A stretch of DNA of 64,000 nt. Origin: Gemmatimonas sp. (GTDB lineage: Bacteria; Gemmatimonadota; Gemmatimonadetes; Gemmatimonadales; Gemmatimonadaceae). The stretch lies in contig JANYJW010000033.1 of the NCBI GenBank assembly GCA_025361705.1, forward strand, positions 1 to 64,000, written 5' to 3'. Below the pieces are notes generated by a model, which saw only the letters and a list, made by a program, of their open reading frames with translations, was not told the DNA's origin and did no database searches. Shown here one piece after another: positions 1 to 10,965 of the stretch. The number at the start of each line of letters is the position of its first letter. The first letter of the stretch is position 1. The translations under genes were made by a program, and so were the position numbers.

Positions 1-1
1 G

Positions 2-1240
<1,239 letters not shown>

Positions 1241-1278
1241 CCGCCGGCGCAACACCCAGCGGCCGGTTCGCCGCTGAC

Positions 1279-1308
1279 CGAACGCCCGCCGGCAACGGCG
1301 GGCGTTCG
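1279..1308 (+). terminator. Hairpin terminator after hppA
   Basis: A perfect 13-bp stem (CGAACGCCCGCCG paired with CGGCGGGCGTTCG) closes on a GCAA tetraloop 39 bases after the hppA stop. There is no proper T-tract (a C-run follows), so this is a strong but not canonical intrinsic terminator. The next gene begins a few tens of bases later. Confidence 0.7.
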
Positions 1309-1384
1309 CGTTGCCCCCCCGGTGTCCGCATGTTCAATTCAGCGAACCCGGTGCCGGGTGCGACCTTCCCGATCGAGCGTGGCT

Positions 1385-3862
1385 GTGCGGAGCATTTTCC
1401 AGCGAAGCGTCCTTGTCGTCACCATGGCGACATTTGCCGTGGCGAGCCTCCTCGGGGTCGCCGCCAATCGCTGGTATGCCAGCACGCAGCGCGCGGCCGC
1501 GCATGAGCGATTGCGGGCGACGTTGCTGCCGTTCGCCAACACGCTGGCGGCGGCCATCGGGCGGCCTGTGTCGCAGATGTCGGGGCTCCGCACCTTCGTG
1601 GAGTCGCGCCGCGATGCCGCCCAGCTCCATCGGGAGTTCCGCACATTCAGCGCGGGTCTCATTGCGAACTCGCCGGGCATCAGCGCCATCCAGCTGGTGC
1701 GCGATGGGCGCATCGTCGCCGTCGAGCCGGAGGCGGGCAACCGCGAGGTGATCAACCTCAGCCTGCGTGACAACCCGAACCCCCAGGGGCGCGCCGACTT
1801 TGCACGCTCCATGGCGACGGACAGTGTGTCGATCTTCGGGCCCGTGCCGCTCCTGCAGGGCGGCGAGGCCCTCGTCATCGACCAGCGCGTGCACGCCCGA
1901 TACGATCCCACGATCAACCTGGTGGCCATGCTGGTCGACGTGAAGGCGCTGATCAAGGACGCGCGCGCCGCCGAGGTGCCGGCCGGACTGGCCGTGGAGT
2001 TCCGCGATGGCCGCGACAAGGTGCTGGTCACCAAGGGCGGGGCGCTTCCAGACGATCCGGAGCTCCTCGATGCCCGCGCGCGCGACGGGGCATGGCATGT
2101 GGTGGGCGGACCTGCCGTCGGCTGGGACGCGTCCATTGCCACGCAGCTGCTTCCCGTGCGAGTGGCCACGGCGGCCATCGTGCTGCTCCTCACGATCATC
2201 GCCGCGCAGGTGGCTGGCCGCGAGGCGCGCTTGACGCAGGCGGTCGAGGAACGCACGGCCGCCCTGCGCGAACTCGTTGAGGAACGCAGCGAGACGATCC
2301 GCCGGCAGGAGGAGACGGAGCGCGCGCTCGCCGCCAACGAGGAGCGATTGCGCCTGGCGCTCGCCGCGGCGCGGATGGGGACGTTCGAGATTGACACCGC
2401 CACCGGCGCGGCCATGAACTCCTCCGAGGTGGCGCTGATGCATGGGCTGCCGGCCGAGTCGACGGTCGACACGTTCGCCGAGATGATGACCTTTCTCGAC
2501 GACGCGGACGCGGCCCACGTGCGCGCGCAGTTCGAGCGCGGGTCCCGCGTGCCGTCCTCAGGCACGCTCGAGTTCCGTTCGCTCGGGCACGATGGCGTCA
2601 CGCGGTGGCTGGGCGCCACCTGGCTGTCGCAGGCCGACGCGACGGGCGTCGTCCGGCGCATTGTGGGCACGATCTCCGACATCACCGAGCGCAAGGAACT
2701 CGAGGAACGATTCCTCCATGCGCAGAAGATGCAGGCCGTGGGCTCGCTGGCGGGCGGCATCGCACACGACTTCAACAACCTGCTGACGGTCATCATCGGC
2801 GCTGGCCAGATGGCCCGCAGCGGGGCCGACGCTCCCGGAGTCCCGGAGTCGATCCGCGTCGACCTCGACGAGGTGCTCGCGGCCGGCGAGCGCGCGTCGG
2901 TGATGACGGGGCAGCTGCTCGCGTTCAGCCGGCGGCAGGTGGTGCAGCTGCGCCACTTCGACGCCTGCGACCTCGTGGGCGGCATGGGGACGATGTTGCG
3001 GCGCCTCGTGGGCGAGCACATTCGCGTCGAAACGGCCCTGCCGGGCACCAAGGTGCCGCTGTTCGCCGATCACGGGCAGTTGACGCAGGTCGTGATGAAC
3101 CTCGCCGTGAATGCCCGCGATGCGATGCCGCGTGGCGGGACGCTGCGCATCAACCTGAGCACCGGCGACGCGCCGTCGGGACTCGCGCTCTCCGGCGAGG
3201 AGCTGGCGCCCGGCCACTTTGCGGTGCTGTCGGTTTCCGACACGGGCACTGGCATCGACCCCGCCATCCAGCACATGATCTTCGACCCGTTCTTCACGAC
3301 GAAGCCGGTCGGGCAAGGGACGGGACTCGGCCTGTCGACGGTCTATGGCATCGTGACGGGGCTTGGCGGCACCGTGCGCCTGTCCTCGGTGCTCGGAAAG
3401 GGGACGACGTTCGACGTGTACCTGCCGCTCGCGCAGCACGCGGCCGACGACGCGCCCGCGCCGAGCGCCGTCGCCGACACCGACCCTGCGCCGGCGCGCA
3501 CCATCCTGCTCGCGGAGGATGAGCAGGGCCTGCGGCGCGTCGTCGCACGGATCCTCGTCGGCGCGGGCTATCGGGTGATCGTTGCCGAAGACGGGGCGGC
3601 CGCGCTCGAGGCATGGCACGCGCACGACGGCACCATCGACCTGCTCGTCTCGGACGTGGTGATGCCGAACATGGGCGGGCTTGAACTGGCCTCTACCCTG
3701 TTGAGTGAACGGCCGAGCTTGCGCGTCCTGTTCATGTCGGGCTATCCCCAGCATGCGGGGCAGGGTTCGCCGGTGTCCCTGGCCGACACCGCGTTTCTGG
3801 CCAAGCCCTTCAGGCCTGTCGAGCTGCTGAACGCGGTGCGGCGCACGCTCGCCGAGGCGTAA
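1385..3862 (+). CDS. Hybrid sensor histidine kinase (CHASE-like sensor, PAS, HisKA/HATPase, receiver)
   Basis: Inner-membrane sensor kinase of about 825 residues. Order seen: TM helix (about 8-28), extracytoplasmic CHASE-like region (about 45-250), second TM (about 258-279), coiled coil, PAS fold (about 320-440), phospho-acceptor motif [11 protein letters not shown] with His461, HATPase domain with NARDAMP, DTGTGI and GTGLGLS boxes, then a C-terminal receiver domain with phospho-acceptor Asp757 in [10 protein letters not shown] and the conserved Lys in AKPF. The HDFNN variant of the H box is typical of hybrid kinases. No DNA-binding partner lies nearby, so the output is unknown. The start is uncertain: in-frame GTG codons lie at 1322, 1358, 1379 and 1385, none with a good Shine-Dalgarno; the shortest that keeps TM1 complete was chosen. 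Confidence 0.85.
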   Translation: MRSIFQRSVLVVTMATFAVASLLGVAANRWYASTQRAAAHERLRATLLPFANTLAAAIGRPVSQMSGLRTFVESRRDAAQLHREFRTFSAGLIANSPGISAIQLVRDGRIVAVEPEAGNREVINLSLRDNPNPQGRADFARSMATDSVSIFGPVPLLQGGEALVIDQRVHARYDPTINLVAMLVDVKALIKDARAAEVPAGLAVEFRDGRDKVLVTKGGALPDDPELLDARARDGAWHVVGGPAVGWDASIATQLLPVRVATAAIVLLLTIIAAQVAGREARLTQAVEERTAALRELVEERSETIRRQEETERALAANEERLRLALAAARMGTFEIDTATGAAMNSSEVALMHGLPAESTVDTFAEMMTFLDDADAAHVRAQFERGSRVPSSGTLEFRSLGHDGVTRWLGATWLSQADATGVVRRIVGTISDITERKELEERFLHAQKMQAVGSLAGGIAHDFNNLLTVIIGAGQMARSGADAPGVPESIRVDLDEVLAAGERASVMTGQLLAFSRRQVVQLRHFDACDLVGGMGTMLRRLVGEHIRVETALPGTKVPLFADHGQLTQVVMNLAVNARDAMPRGGTLRINLSTGDAPSGLALSGEELAPGHFAVLSVSDTGTGIDPAIQHMIFDPFFTTKPVGQGTGLGLSTVYGIVTGLGGTVRLSSVLGKGTTFDVYLPLAQHAADDAPAPSAVADTDPAPARTILLAEDEQGLRRVVARILVGAGYRVIVAEDGAAALEAWHAHDGTIDLLVSDVVMPNMGGLELASTLLSERPSLRVLFMSGYPQHAGQGSPVSLADTAFLAKPFRPVELLNAVRRTLAEA

Positions 3863-3870
3863 CCAGACCG

Positions 3871-3896
3871 CCACCGGCTCGGCGCTCGGCCGGTGG
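3871..3896 (+). terminator. Hairpin after the hybrid kinase gene
   Basis: An 8-bp inverted repeat (CCACCGGC / GCCGGTGG) with a 10-base loop lies directly after the kinase stop and 19 bases before the next start. It may end the kinase transcript. The AT-rich stretch that follows (TACTATATTTC, 3901-3911) could instead be part of a promoter for the downstream gene; no matching -35 is visible. Confidence 0.4.
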
Positions 3897-3915
3897 GACA
3901 TACTATATTTCTCCG

Positions 3916-5214
3916 ATGATCCGACTTCCCATAGCCGTCGTGCTGACGTCGTTGGCCCTGCCGGCGATCCTGCCGGCCCAACGGGCCAAGCCCACTTGCG
4001 ATGGCGGACTGGTGGTCCCCGCCGGGTTCTGCGCGCAGGTATTTGCCGAGCGCCTCGGGGTGCCACGTCACGTGGTGGTCATGCCCAACGGTGACGTGTT
4101 GGTGAACGCCAATCCGTCACAGGGCGGGGCGGAGAGCGGCACCGGCAGCGGCGCGGGCGGCGGCGTGATACTCCTGCGCGACAGCAACCGCGACGGGCGC
4201 GCCGAGATGGTGCGCAGGCTGGGCGGGTCGGGTGGCACGGGCATCGCCGTGGGCCCCGGGTACTTGTGGGCCACCGATCGCAACAACGTGGTGCGCTTCA
4301 AGTACGCCACGGGCGACACGGTCGCCGGCGCTGTCGACACCATAATTGCCGGCCTGCCGGTGGGCGGACACAATGCCTACAACTTCGTGGTGCGCGGCGC
4401 GGTGCTGTACCTGAACATCGGGTCGGCCACCAATTCGTGCCAGGAGCACGACCGGCAGGCGAAGTCCAAGGGCATCGATCCGTGCGTCGAGCTGCAGTCA
4501 CGCGGCGGCATCTGGATGTTCGACGCCAACAAGCCGCGGCAGCAGGCGTCTGACGGTCGGCGATTTGCAACGGGACTCCGCAACTCGGTGGGCCTCGCGT
4601 GGAACGGGCCGGCCAACGAGCTGTGGACCATGATGCACGGCCGCGACCAGTTGTCGATGAACTGGACGTTCACCGACGCGTACAACGCCGAGAATCCCGG
4701 CGAGGAACTGCTGCAGATTGCTGACGGTGACGACTTCGGCTGGCCCTACTGCTACTACTCCTCTGAGGAGAAGAGGCTCGTGCTGGCTCCTGAGTATGGG
4801 GGCGATGGCAAGCAGGTGGGGCGTTGCGCGGCCAAGAAGGCGCCGGTGTACGCGTTCCCGGCGCACTGGGCGCCCAACGCGCTGCTGTTCTACACGGGCA
4901 CGCAGTTTCCGGCCGCGTATCGCAGCGGTGCGTTTGTCGTCTTCCACGGATCGTGGAACCGCGCGCCGATGGTACAGGACGGGTTCCGCGTGTCGTTCCT
5001 GCCGATGAAGGACGGCAAGGTGACCGGCGCGCCGACGACGTTTGCCGATGGATTCGTGACCGAGTTCTTCAAGGGGAACCCGAAGGCCGATCCGGCGCCG
5101 GCCACGGTGCGGAATCATCGGCCGACGGGCATCGCCCAGGGGCCCGACGGATCGGTGTTCATCACCGACGACCTGAGCGGCACCGTCTATCGCATCAGCT
5201 ATCAGGGGAAGTGA
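3916..5214 (+). CDS. Secreted PQQ-type sugar (L-sorbosone/glucose) dehydrogenase family protein
   Basis: Predicted periplasmic beta-propeller oxidoreductase of 432 residues. A signal peptide (about residues 1-21, ending LPAQ) precedes the mature start. The body shows family features: GFCAQVFAERLGVPRHVVV near the N-terminus, repeated blade segments such as NGDVLVN and GPGYLWATD, and a terminal blade IAQGPDGSVFITDDLSGTVYRI typical of soluble glucose/sorbosone dehydrogenases. These enzymes use pyrroloquinoline quinone, but many family members have never been shown to bind it, so the substrate is unknown. No haem-binding CxxCH is present, so electrons must leave through another carrier. It stands between a sensor kinase and asnS with no functional link evident. 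Confidence 0.75.
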   Translation: MIRLPIAVVLTSLALPAILPAQRAKPTCDGGLVVPAGFCAQVFAERLGVPRHVVVMPNGDVLVNANPSQGGAESGTGSGAGGGVILLRDSNRDGRAEMVRRLGGSGGTGIAVGPGYLWATDRNNVVRFKYATGDTVAGAVDTIIAGLPVGGHNAYNFVVRGAVLYLNIGSATNSCQEHDRQAKSKGIDPCVELQSRGGIWMFDANKPRQQASDGRRFATGLRNSVGLAWNGPANELWTMMHGRDQLSMNWTFTDAYNAENPGEELLQIADGDDFGWPYCYYSSEEKRLVLAPEYGGDGKQVGRCAAKKAPVYAFPAHWAPNALLFYTGTQFPAAYRSGAFVVFHGSWNRAPMVQDGFRVSFLPMKDGKVTGAPTTFADGFVTEFFKGNPKADPAPATVRNHRPTGIAQGPDGSVFITDDLSGTVYRISYQGK

Positions 5215-5218
5215 TCTC

Positions 5219-6520
5219 GTGAGCCAGACGTTTGCCCGCATCGACCAGCTGTCGCAGTTCGCCGGCCAGACCGTCACCGTGCGCGGGTGGGTGACCCACC
5301 TGCGTTCGAGCGGCAAGGTGGCCTTCATCGTGCTGCGCGACGGATCGCCGGCGCTGCAGTGCGTGCTGGTGAAGAAGCAGATGCCCGAGGCCGATTGGGC
5401 GCGTTTTGCCGAGCTCACGCTCGAGACCAGCGTGGCCGTCACTGGCGAGGTGCGCGCGGACGACCGCGCCCCTGGCGGATACGAGCTTGGCGTGGCGTCG
5501 TTCGCGATCATCGGGGCCAGCGCGCTGGATTATCCCATCCAGCCCAAGGAGCACGGCATCGACTTCCTGCTCGACAACCGGCACCTCTGGCTGCGCTCGC
5601 CCAGGCAGGCGGCGATTGCGCGCGTTCGGCACGAGGTGGAACAGGCCATCCACGACTTCTTCTACGAGCGCGGGTTCCTGCACGTCGACACGCCCATCCT
5701 GACGGCGGCGCAGGGCGAACGGTCGGGTATGTTCTCGACCGAGTATTTTGAGGAAGGCAACGCGTTGCTGGCGCAGACGGGCCAGCTGTATGGCGAGGCG
5801 GCGGCCGCGGCCTTTGGGCGCATCTACACCTTCGGCCCCACGTTCCGCGCCGAAAAAAGCAAGACGCGCCGCCACCTCACCGAGTTCTGGATGATCGAGC
5901 CGGAGATGGCGTTTTACGACCAGGCGATGAACCAGGACCTGCAAGAGGAGTTCGTCTGCTACCTCGTGCAGCGCTGCCTGACGCGGCGCGCCGCCGAGCT
6001 CAGGGAACTCGAGCGCGATGTGACGAAGCTCGAGACGGTGCAGGCGCCCTTCCCGCGCATCCCGTACACGGAAGCCGTGGAAATTCTCCAGAAGAAGGGG
6101 AGCGCCATCGCGTGGGGCGACGATCTGGGCGCCGAGGACGAGGCGCTGCTCGTGGCCGACTATGACCGTCCGGTCTTCGTGTGCAACTATCCCAAGGAGG
6201 CCAAGGCCTTCTACATGAAGGAGAACCCGGACGATCCGCGCACCGTGCTCTGCGCCGACCTGCTGGCGCACGAGGGGTACGGCGAGATGATCGGCGGGTC
6301 GCAGCGCGAGGACGATCACGACAAGCTGCTGGCGCGTCTCACGCACGAAGGACTGCCGATGGACGCGTACGGCTGGTACCTCGACCTGCGCAAGTACGGC
6401 ACGTTCGTGCACTCGGGCTTCGGGCTCGGACTCGAGCGCACCGTCGCCTGGATCTGCGGCATCTCGCACATTCGCGAATGCATCGCATTTCCGCGCATGA
6501 TGCACCGTCTGCGCCCATGA
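5219..6520 (+). CDS. asnS: Asparaginyl-tRNA synthetase
   Basis: Class II aminoacyl-tRNA synthetase (433 aa) charging tRNA-Asn with asparagine. The N-terminal OB-fold anticodon-binding domain begins with the VTVRGWVTHLRSSGKVAF stretch. Class II motif 2 is visible as FRAEKSKTRRHLTEFW (from about residue 209) and motif 3 as GFGLGLERTVAW (about 400). The Asn- rather than Asp-specific type is supported by length and by the sequence around motif 2. The start is GTG at 5219, with AGGGGAAG overlapping the preceding stop as ribosome binding site. deoC follows 10 bases later, so the two are probably co-transcribed. Confidence 0.95.
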   Translation: MSQTFARIDQLSQFAGQTVTVRGWVTHLRSSGKVAFIVLRDGSPALQCVLVKKQMPEADWARFAELTLETSVAVTGEVRADDRAPGGYELGVASFAIIGASALDYPIQPKEHGIDFLLDNRHLWLRSPRQAAIARVRHEVEQAIHDFFYERGFLHVDTPILTAAQGERSGMFSTEYFEEGNALLAQTGQLYGEAAAAAFGRIYTFGPTFRAEKSKTRRHLTEFWMIEPEMAFYDQAMNQDLQEEFVCYLVQRCLTRRAAELRELERDVTKLETVQAPFPRIPYTEAVEILQKKGSAIAWGDDLGAEDEALLVADYDRPVFVCNYPKEAKAFYMKENPDDPRTVLCADLLAHEGYGEMIGGSQREDDHDKLLARLTHEGLPMDAYGWYLDLRKYGTFVHSGFGLGLERTVAWICGISHIRECIAFPRMMHRLRP

Positions 6521-6530
6521 GGGCGCCCCA

Positions 6531-7487
6531 GTGACCCTGCTGCCCCGCAATCCGGGAGAGCCGCTCGACCTCGAGCGGGTGCGTGCCATCCGCGTGAACC
6601 GCAGCGCGGCCGAGCGGCGCGCGGCGACCATTGGCACGCGGCGCACGGTCAAGAAGGAATGGCAGGCCGCATGGCTGCTCCGCGCCCTGACGCTCATCGA
6701 CCTCACCACACTGAGCGGCGACGACACACCGGGCAACGTCAGACGGCTGTGCGCCAAGGCGCGCAATCCGCTGCGCCCCGACCTGGTGGCGTCACTTGGC
6801 GTCGCGCACCTGCATCCCACGGTGGGTGCCGTCTGCGTCTACCACGAGATGGTGCCCACGGCGGTGGCGGCGCTTGCGGGGAGCGGCATTCCCGTGGCGG
6901 CCGTGTCGACGGGTTTCCCCGCGGGGCTTTCACCCTTTGCGCTGCGCGTGCAGGAAATTGGCGCGTCCGTGCAGGCCGGGGCGCGCGAGATCGACGTGGT
7001 GATTACCCGCGGCCACGTGCTCACCGGCCAGTGGGAGAAGTTGTACGACGAGGTGACGGCGTTCCGCGCGGCGTGCGGCGAGGCGCACCTCAAGGTGATT
7101 CTCGCCACGGGCGAGCTGGCGACGCTCACCAACGTGGCGCGCGCCAGCTGGGTGGCGATGCAGGCCGGCGCCGACTTCATCAAGACGTCCACGGGCAAGG
7201 AGAGCGTGAACGCCACGCTCCCCGTGTCGCTGGCGATGGTGCGGCAGATTCGCGAGTACCACGCGCGTACCGGATTCTGCGTGGGCTACAAGCCCGCGGG
7301 CGGCATCCGCACGGCCAAGCAGTCGCTCGAGTTCCTGATGCTCATGAAGGAAGAGCTCGGCCGCGAGTGGCTCGAGCCGCACCTGTTCCGCTTTGGCGCG
7401 AGCAGCCTGCTCACCGACATCGAGCGCCAGCTCGAGATGTTCGTGACCGGGCGCTACGCCGCGGCACACCACCACCCGATGCCCTGA
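6531..7487 (+). CDS. deoC: Deoxyribose-phosphate aldolase
   Basis: Cleaves 2-deoxyribose-5-phosphate to acetaldehyde and glyceraldehyde-3-phosphate. The TIM barrel shows the Schiff-base lysine Lys218 in DFIKTSTGK and the second catalytic lysine Lys254 in VGYKPAGGIR. At 318 residues with the N-terminal IDLTTLSGDDTPGNV segment it resembles the longer, animal-type DERA subgroup rather than the 250-residue E. coli form. Start is GTG at 6531. The ALDH16 gene begins 5 bases after the stop; that pairing makes sense because the aldehyde dehydrogenase can oxidise the acetaldehyde released here. deoB and cdd of the same pathway lie about 10 kb downstream. Confidence 0.95.
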   Translation: MTLLPRNPGEPLDLERVRAIRVNRSAAERRAATIGTRRTVKKEWQAAWLLRALTLIDLTTLSGDDTPGNVRRLCAKARNPLRPDLVASLGVAHLHPTVGAVCVYHEMVPTAVAALAGSGIPVAAVSTGFPAGLSPFALRVQEIGASVQAGAREIDVVITRGHVLTGQWEKLYDEVTAFRAACGEAHLKVILATGELATLTNVARASWVAMQAGADFIKTSTGKESVNATLPVSLAMVRQIREYHARTGFCVGYKPAGGIRTAKQSLEFLMLMKEELGREWLEPHLFRFGASSLLTDIERQLEMFVTGRYAAAHHHPMP

Positions 7488-7492
7488 TCCCC

Positions 7493-9886
7493 ATGGCCAC
7501 CGTTGCCGAGCTGTATGAGACGATGGAGTACGGTCCCGCGCCCGAGGGCGACGCGCCGGTGCGCGCCTGGCTCGCGGCGCACGACGCCCGGTTCGGGCAC
7601 TTCATCGGTGGCGCGTGGACGAAGGCAGGCAAGGGCTTCGACACGTGCGATCCCTCCACTGGCGCTCGGCTGGCGGGGGTGACGCACGGTACGGCCCGGG
7701 ACGTTGATGCCGCCGTGGCTGCGGCCCGCAAGGCGTACCCGGCGTGGAGCAAGCTCCCGCCGCACGCGCGCGCCCGGCACCTGTACGCGCTGGCGCGCAT
7801 GGTGCAGCGGCACGCGCGCCTGTTCGCCGTGCTCGAGACGCTCGACAACGGCAAGCCGATTCGCGAGACGCGCGACGTGGACGTGCCGCTCGTGGCGCGG
7901 CACTTCTACCACCACGCCGGGTGGGCGCAGTTGGCCGACACCGAGTTTGCGGGCTACGGCCCCGTGGGCGTGATTGGCCAGATCATTCCGTGGAATTTTC
8001 CGCTGCTCATGCTGTCGTGGAAGGTGGCGCCCGCGCTCGCGGCGGGAAACACGGTGGTGCTCAAGCCGGCCGAGTTTACGCCGCTCACTGCGCTGCTCTT
8101 CGCCGAGTTCGCGCATCAGGCCGGGCTGCCCGCGGGCGTGCTGAACGTCGTGACCGGCGACGGGGACACAGGCGCGGCGCTGGTGAACCATCCGAAGGTC
8201 GACAAGATCGCGTTCACGGGGTCCACCGAGGTGGGCAAGATCATCCGCCAGGCGACGGCGGGAAGCGGCAAGAAGCTGTCGCTGGAGCTCGGCGGCAAGA
8301 GCCCGTTTATCGTGTTCGAGGATGCCGACCTCGATGGCGTGGTCGAGGGTGTCGTGGACGCCATCTGGTTCAATCAGGGGCAGGTCTGCTGTGCCGGGTC
8401 GCGCCTGCTCGTGCAGGAGGGCGTGGCCGACCGGCTGCACGCGAAATTGAAGGCGCGCATGGAGACGCTGCGTGTGGGCCCGCCGCTCGACAAGACGGTG
8501 GACATGGGCGCGGTGGTCGCACCCGTGCAGCTGCAGCGTATCAGCGCGCTGGTGGAGCAGGGGCGCGCCGAGGGTGCGAGCGTGTGGCAGCCCTCGTGGC
8601 AGGTGCCGGCGACGGGCTCGTTCTATCCGCCAACGCTCTGCACCGATGTGTATCCGTCGAGCACCATCGCGCAGGTGGAGATCTTCGGCCCGGTGCTGGT
8701 GTCGATGACGTTCCGCACGCCCGAGGAATCGGTGGCGCTGGCCAACAACACGCCGTACGGCCTGGCCGCGTCGGTGTGGACCGAGAACATCAACCTCGCG
8801 CTCGACATCGCGCCCAAGATCAAGGCCGGCGTGGTGTGGGTGAACGCATCCAACCTGTTTGACGCGGCCGCGGGGTTCGGCGGGTATCGCGAGAGCGGGT
8901 TCGGCCGGGAAGGTGGGCGCGAAGGAATGTGGGAGTATCTGAAGCGACGGGAGACAGGAGATGGGAGACGGGAGCCGGTGACCGCGCGGTCGCTCGTCGC
9001 TCGTCCCCCGTCCCTCATCTCGCCAGCGCCAGCCGGCGCTGGCGTCGACCGCACCGCCAAGCTCTACATCGCGGGCAAGCAGGCGCGCCCCGACAGCGGG
9101 TACTCGCGCGTGATCACGTCGCCCAAGGGGCGCACGCTTGGCGAAGTGGCCGAGGGTAGTCGCAAGGACATTCGCAATGCGGTGGAGGCGGCGCATGCGG
9201 CCGCGAAGGGCTGGGCGGGCGCCACCGGGCACCTGCGCGCGCAGATCCTCTATTACATCGGCGAGAACCTCGACGCGCGCCACGCCGAATTTGCCGCGCG
9301 CCTCGGCGCGATGACCGGTGCCACGGCCGCCGATGCCCGGCGCGAGGTCGATGCCACGGTGCGCCGGCTCTTCACCTACGCCGCGTGGGCCGACAAGTGG
9401 GATGGCGCGGTGCACAGCGTACCCATCCGTGGCGTCGCGCTGGCGATGCACGAGCCCATCGGGGTGGTGGGGGTCGCGGCGTCGTTTGCCGCGCCGCTGC
9501 TTGGCCTCGTCTCGCTGGTGGCGCCGCTGATTGCCACCGGCAACACCGTGGTGGCGGTGCCGAGCGAGCCGCACCCGCTGGCCGCCACCGACTTGTACCA
9601 GGTGTTCGAGACCTCGGACCTGCCGGGTGGAGTGGTGAACATCATCACGGGTGAGCGCGATGCGCTGGCCAAGGTGATGGCGGAGCACGACGACGTGGAT
9701 GCCGTCTGGTACTGCGGAACCGCGCGTGGGGTGAAGACCGTCGAGATGGCGTCGGCGTCGAACATGAAGCGCACGTGGTGCACGGCGGACGCGCGCGACT
9801 GGATGGATGCGTCGCACGGCGAAGGGCGCGAGTACCTGCGCGGGGCAGTGCAGGTGAAGAACATCTGGATTCCGTACGGTGAGTGA
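7493..9886 (+). CDS. ALDH16-type double-domain aldehyde dehydrogenase
   Basis: NAD(P)-dependent aldehyde dehydrogenase of 797 residues made of two ALDH folds. Domain 1 (about 1-485) is complete: general base Glu265 in LELGGKSP and nucleophile Cys299 in NQGQVCCAG. Domain 2 (about 520-797) keeps the fold ([46 protein letters not shown]) but has neither the ELGGK box nor the GQxC cysteine, so it is presumably catalytically dead, as in the ALDH16 family. The linker (about 485-517) is unusual: it is encoded by heptameric repeats and a perfect 10-bp hairpin and reads as low-complexity Arg/Pro/Ala sequence. Start is ATG 7493; a longer upstream extension of this frame is only a shadow of deoC. Acetaldehyde from DeoC is a plausible substrate. 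Confidence 0.9.
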   Translation: MATVAELYETMEYGPAPEGDAPVRAWLAAHDARFGHFIGGAWTKAGKGFDTCDPSTGARLAGVTHGTARDVDAAVAAARKAYPAWSKLPPHARARHLYALARMVQRHARLFAVLETLDNGKPIRETRDVDVPLVARHFYHHAGWAQLADTEFAGYGPVGVIGQIIPWNFPLLMLSWKVAPALAAGNTVVLKPAEFTPLTALLFAEFAHQAGLPAGVLNVVTGDGDTGAALVNHPKVDKIAFTGSTEVGKIIRQATAGSGKKLSLELGGKSPFIVFEDADLDGVVEGVVDAIWFNQGQVCCAGSRLLVQEGVADRLHAKLKARMETLRVGPPLDKTVDMGAVVAPVQLQRISALVEQGRAEGASVWQPSWQVPATGSFYPPTLCTDVYPSSTIAQVEIFGPVLVSMTFRTPEESVALANNTPYGLAASVWTENINLALDIAPKIKAGVVWVNASNLFDAAAGFGGYRESGFGREGGREGMWEYLKRRETGDGRREPVTARSLVARPPSLISPAPAGAGVDRTAKLYIAGKQARPDSGYSRVITSPKGRTLGEVAEGSRKDIRNAVEAAHAAAKGWAGATGHLRAQILYYIGENLDARHAEFAARLGAMTGATAADARREVDATVRRLFTYAAWADKWDGAVHSVPIRGVALAMHEPIGVVGVAASFAAPLLGLVSLVAPLIATGNTVVAVPSEPHPLAATDLYQVFETSDLPGGVVNIITGERDALAKVMAEHDDVDAVWYCGTARGVKTVEMASASNMKRTWCTADARDWMDASHGEGREYLRGAVQVKNIWIPYGE
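8946..9044 (+). repeat. Heptameric repeats and hairpin inside the ALDH16 linker
   Basis: Bases 8946-8972, read on the minus strand, give GTCTCCC/ATCTCCT/GTCTCCC units; 8989-9021 carry the related CTCGTCC/CCCGTCC pattern on the plus strand. The two arms form an imperfect inverted repeat (GAGATGGGAGACGGG against GAGATGAGGGACGGG). They are followed by a perfect 10-bp stem CGCCAGCGCC / GGCGCTGGCG (9021-9044) with loop AGCC. The whole block is translated in frame as the interdomain linker. Confidence 0.75.
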
Positions 9887-9890
9887 GCCG

Positions 9891-9920
9891 ACGGAGTACG
9901 GCGTCTGGCGTACAGCGTAC
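9891..9920 (-). repeat. Heptameric repeat between ALDH16 and tesB
   Basis: On the minus strand the intergenic sequence reads GTACGCT/GTACGCC/AGACGCC/GTACTCC, four 7-base units in register. It starts 4 bases after the ALDH16 stop. Same family, diverged unit, as the RTCTGCC blocks elsewhere. Confidence 0.65.
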
Positions 9921-9973
9921 CGCAGCCGCGCTCAGCACGCGGTCCGCGGCACGCCATCAGCTGAGCACCGCGT

Positions 9974-10852
9974 ATGACGACTCCCGTCGCCGACCTGCTC
10001 GACCTGCTCGACCTCGAGCCGCTCGAGGTCAACATCTACCGCGGGCGCAACCGCGACATCGGCACCGGACGCGTGTTCGGCGGTCAGGTGTTCGCACAGG
10101 CACTGGTTGCCGCGCAGCGCACCGTCGAAGCCGGGCGCGATGCACACTCGGTGCACGGTTATTTTCTGCGGGCTGGCGACCTCAAGGCGCCCATTATCTT
10201 CTTCGTGGACCGGCCGCGGGACGGCGGGTCGTTCACGAGCCGGCGCGTGACGGCCATCCAGCACGGCGAGGCCATCTTTCACCTCTCCGCCTCGTTCCAC
10301 GTCAGTGCGTCCGGGCTCGAGCACCAGTCGGCGATGCCCGAGGTGCCGCCCCCCGAGTCCTTGGCGCCCGAGCTCGACCTCATCCGTGAGATGGCGCACC
10401 GCATTCCCGAGTCGGTGCGCGCCGTCCTCACGCAGGACCGTCCGTTCGACTTTCGGCCCGTCGCGCCCATGGATCCGTTCCACCCCGAGGTGCGTGACCC
10501 TGTGCGACGCGTCTGGTTCCGCGTGCTGGCGCCGCTGCCCGACGAGCGCATCATCCATCAGGCGGTGCTGGCGTACGCCAGCGACTACGGCCTGCTGCCC
10601 ACGGCGCTGCATCCGCACGGCGTGGCCATGCGCGATCCGCGCATGCAGATGGCGTCGCTCGACCACTCGCTGTGGCTGCACCGCCCGTTCCGCGCCGACG
10701 ACTGGCTGCTGTACGACATGGACAGCCCGGTGGCCGCGGGGGCCCGTGGCTTCACCCGCGGCGCGATCTTCGCGCGCACCGGGGAACTGGTGGCGTCGGT
10801 GGCGCAGGAAGGGCTGATGCGGATGCGCTCGGAGCAGGGGCCGCGTCCCTGA
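9974..10852 (+). CDS. tesB: Acyl-CoA thioesterase II
   Basis: Cytoplasmic double-hotdog thioesterase (292 aa) releasing free acids from acyl-CoAs. The catalytic Asp204 (ASDYGLLP) and Gln278 (SVAQEGLMR) fall at the same residue numbers as in E. coli TesB; the third residue, Thr228 there, is Ser228 here (MASLDHSLW), a conservative change. The N-terminal hotdog shows RVFGGQVFAQAL and the C-terminal one RGAIFARTGELVASVAQEG. Starts at ATG 9974 after an 87-base gap filled largely with heptameric repeats. It is followed by a new transcription unit, so it may be monocistronic. Confidence 0.93.
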   Translation: MTTPVADLLDLLDLEPLEVNIYRGRNRDIGTGRVFGGQVFAQALVAAQRTVEAGRDAHSVHGYFLRAGDLKAPIIFFVDRPRDGGSFTSRRVTAIQHGEAIFHLSASFHVSASGLEHQSAMPEVPPPESLAPELDLIREMAHRIPESVRAVLTQDRPFDFRPVAPMDPFHPEVRDPVRRVWFRVLAPLPDERIIHQAVLAYASDYGLLPTALHPHGVAMRDPRMQMASLDHSLWLHRPFRADDWLLYDMDSPVAAGARGFTRGAIFARTGELVASVAQEGLMRMRSEQGPRP

Positions 10853-10965
10853 GGTTGCTTGCTACGATTCCGTCCCGTTCCTAGGTTAGGCACGTTCGCG
10901 TCACTCGGCGCTCCCCGCAGGTGGGGCCGGCGGTGCGACGTCACGACTTCTTCCCGGATGCCCTC

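Noticed and set aside
6659-7492. Extension of the ALDH16 frame upstream, giving a 1075-residue protein
   Set aside because: The extra part overlaps deoC in another frame and is Arg/Gly-rich nonsense; the conserved ALDH start is at 7493, 5 bases after deoC.
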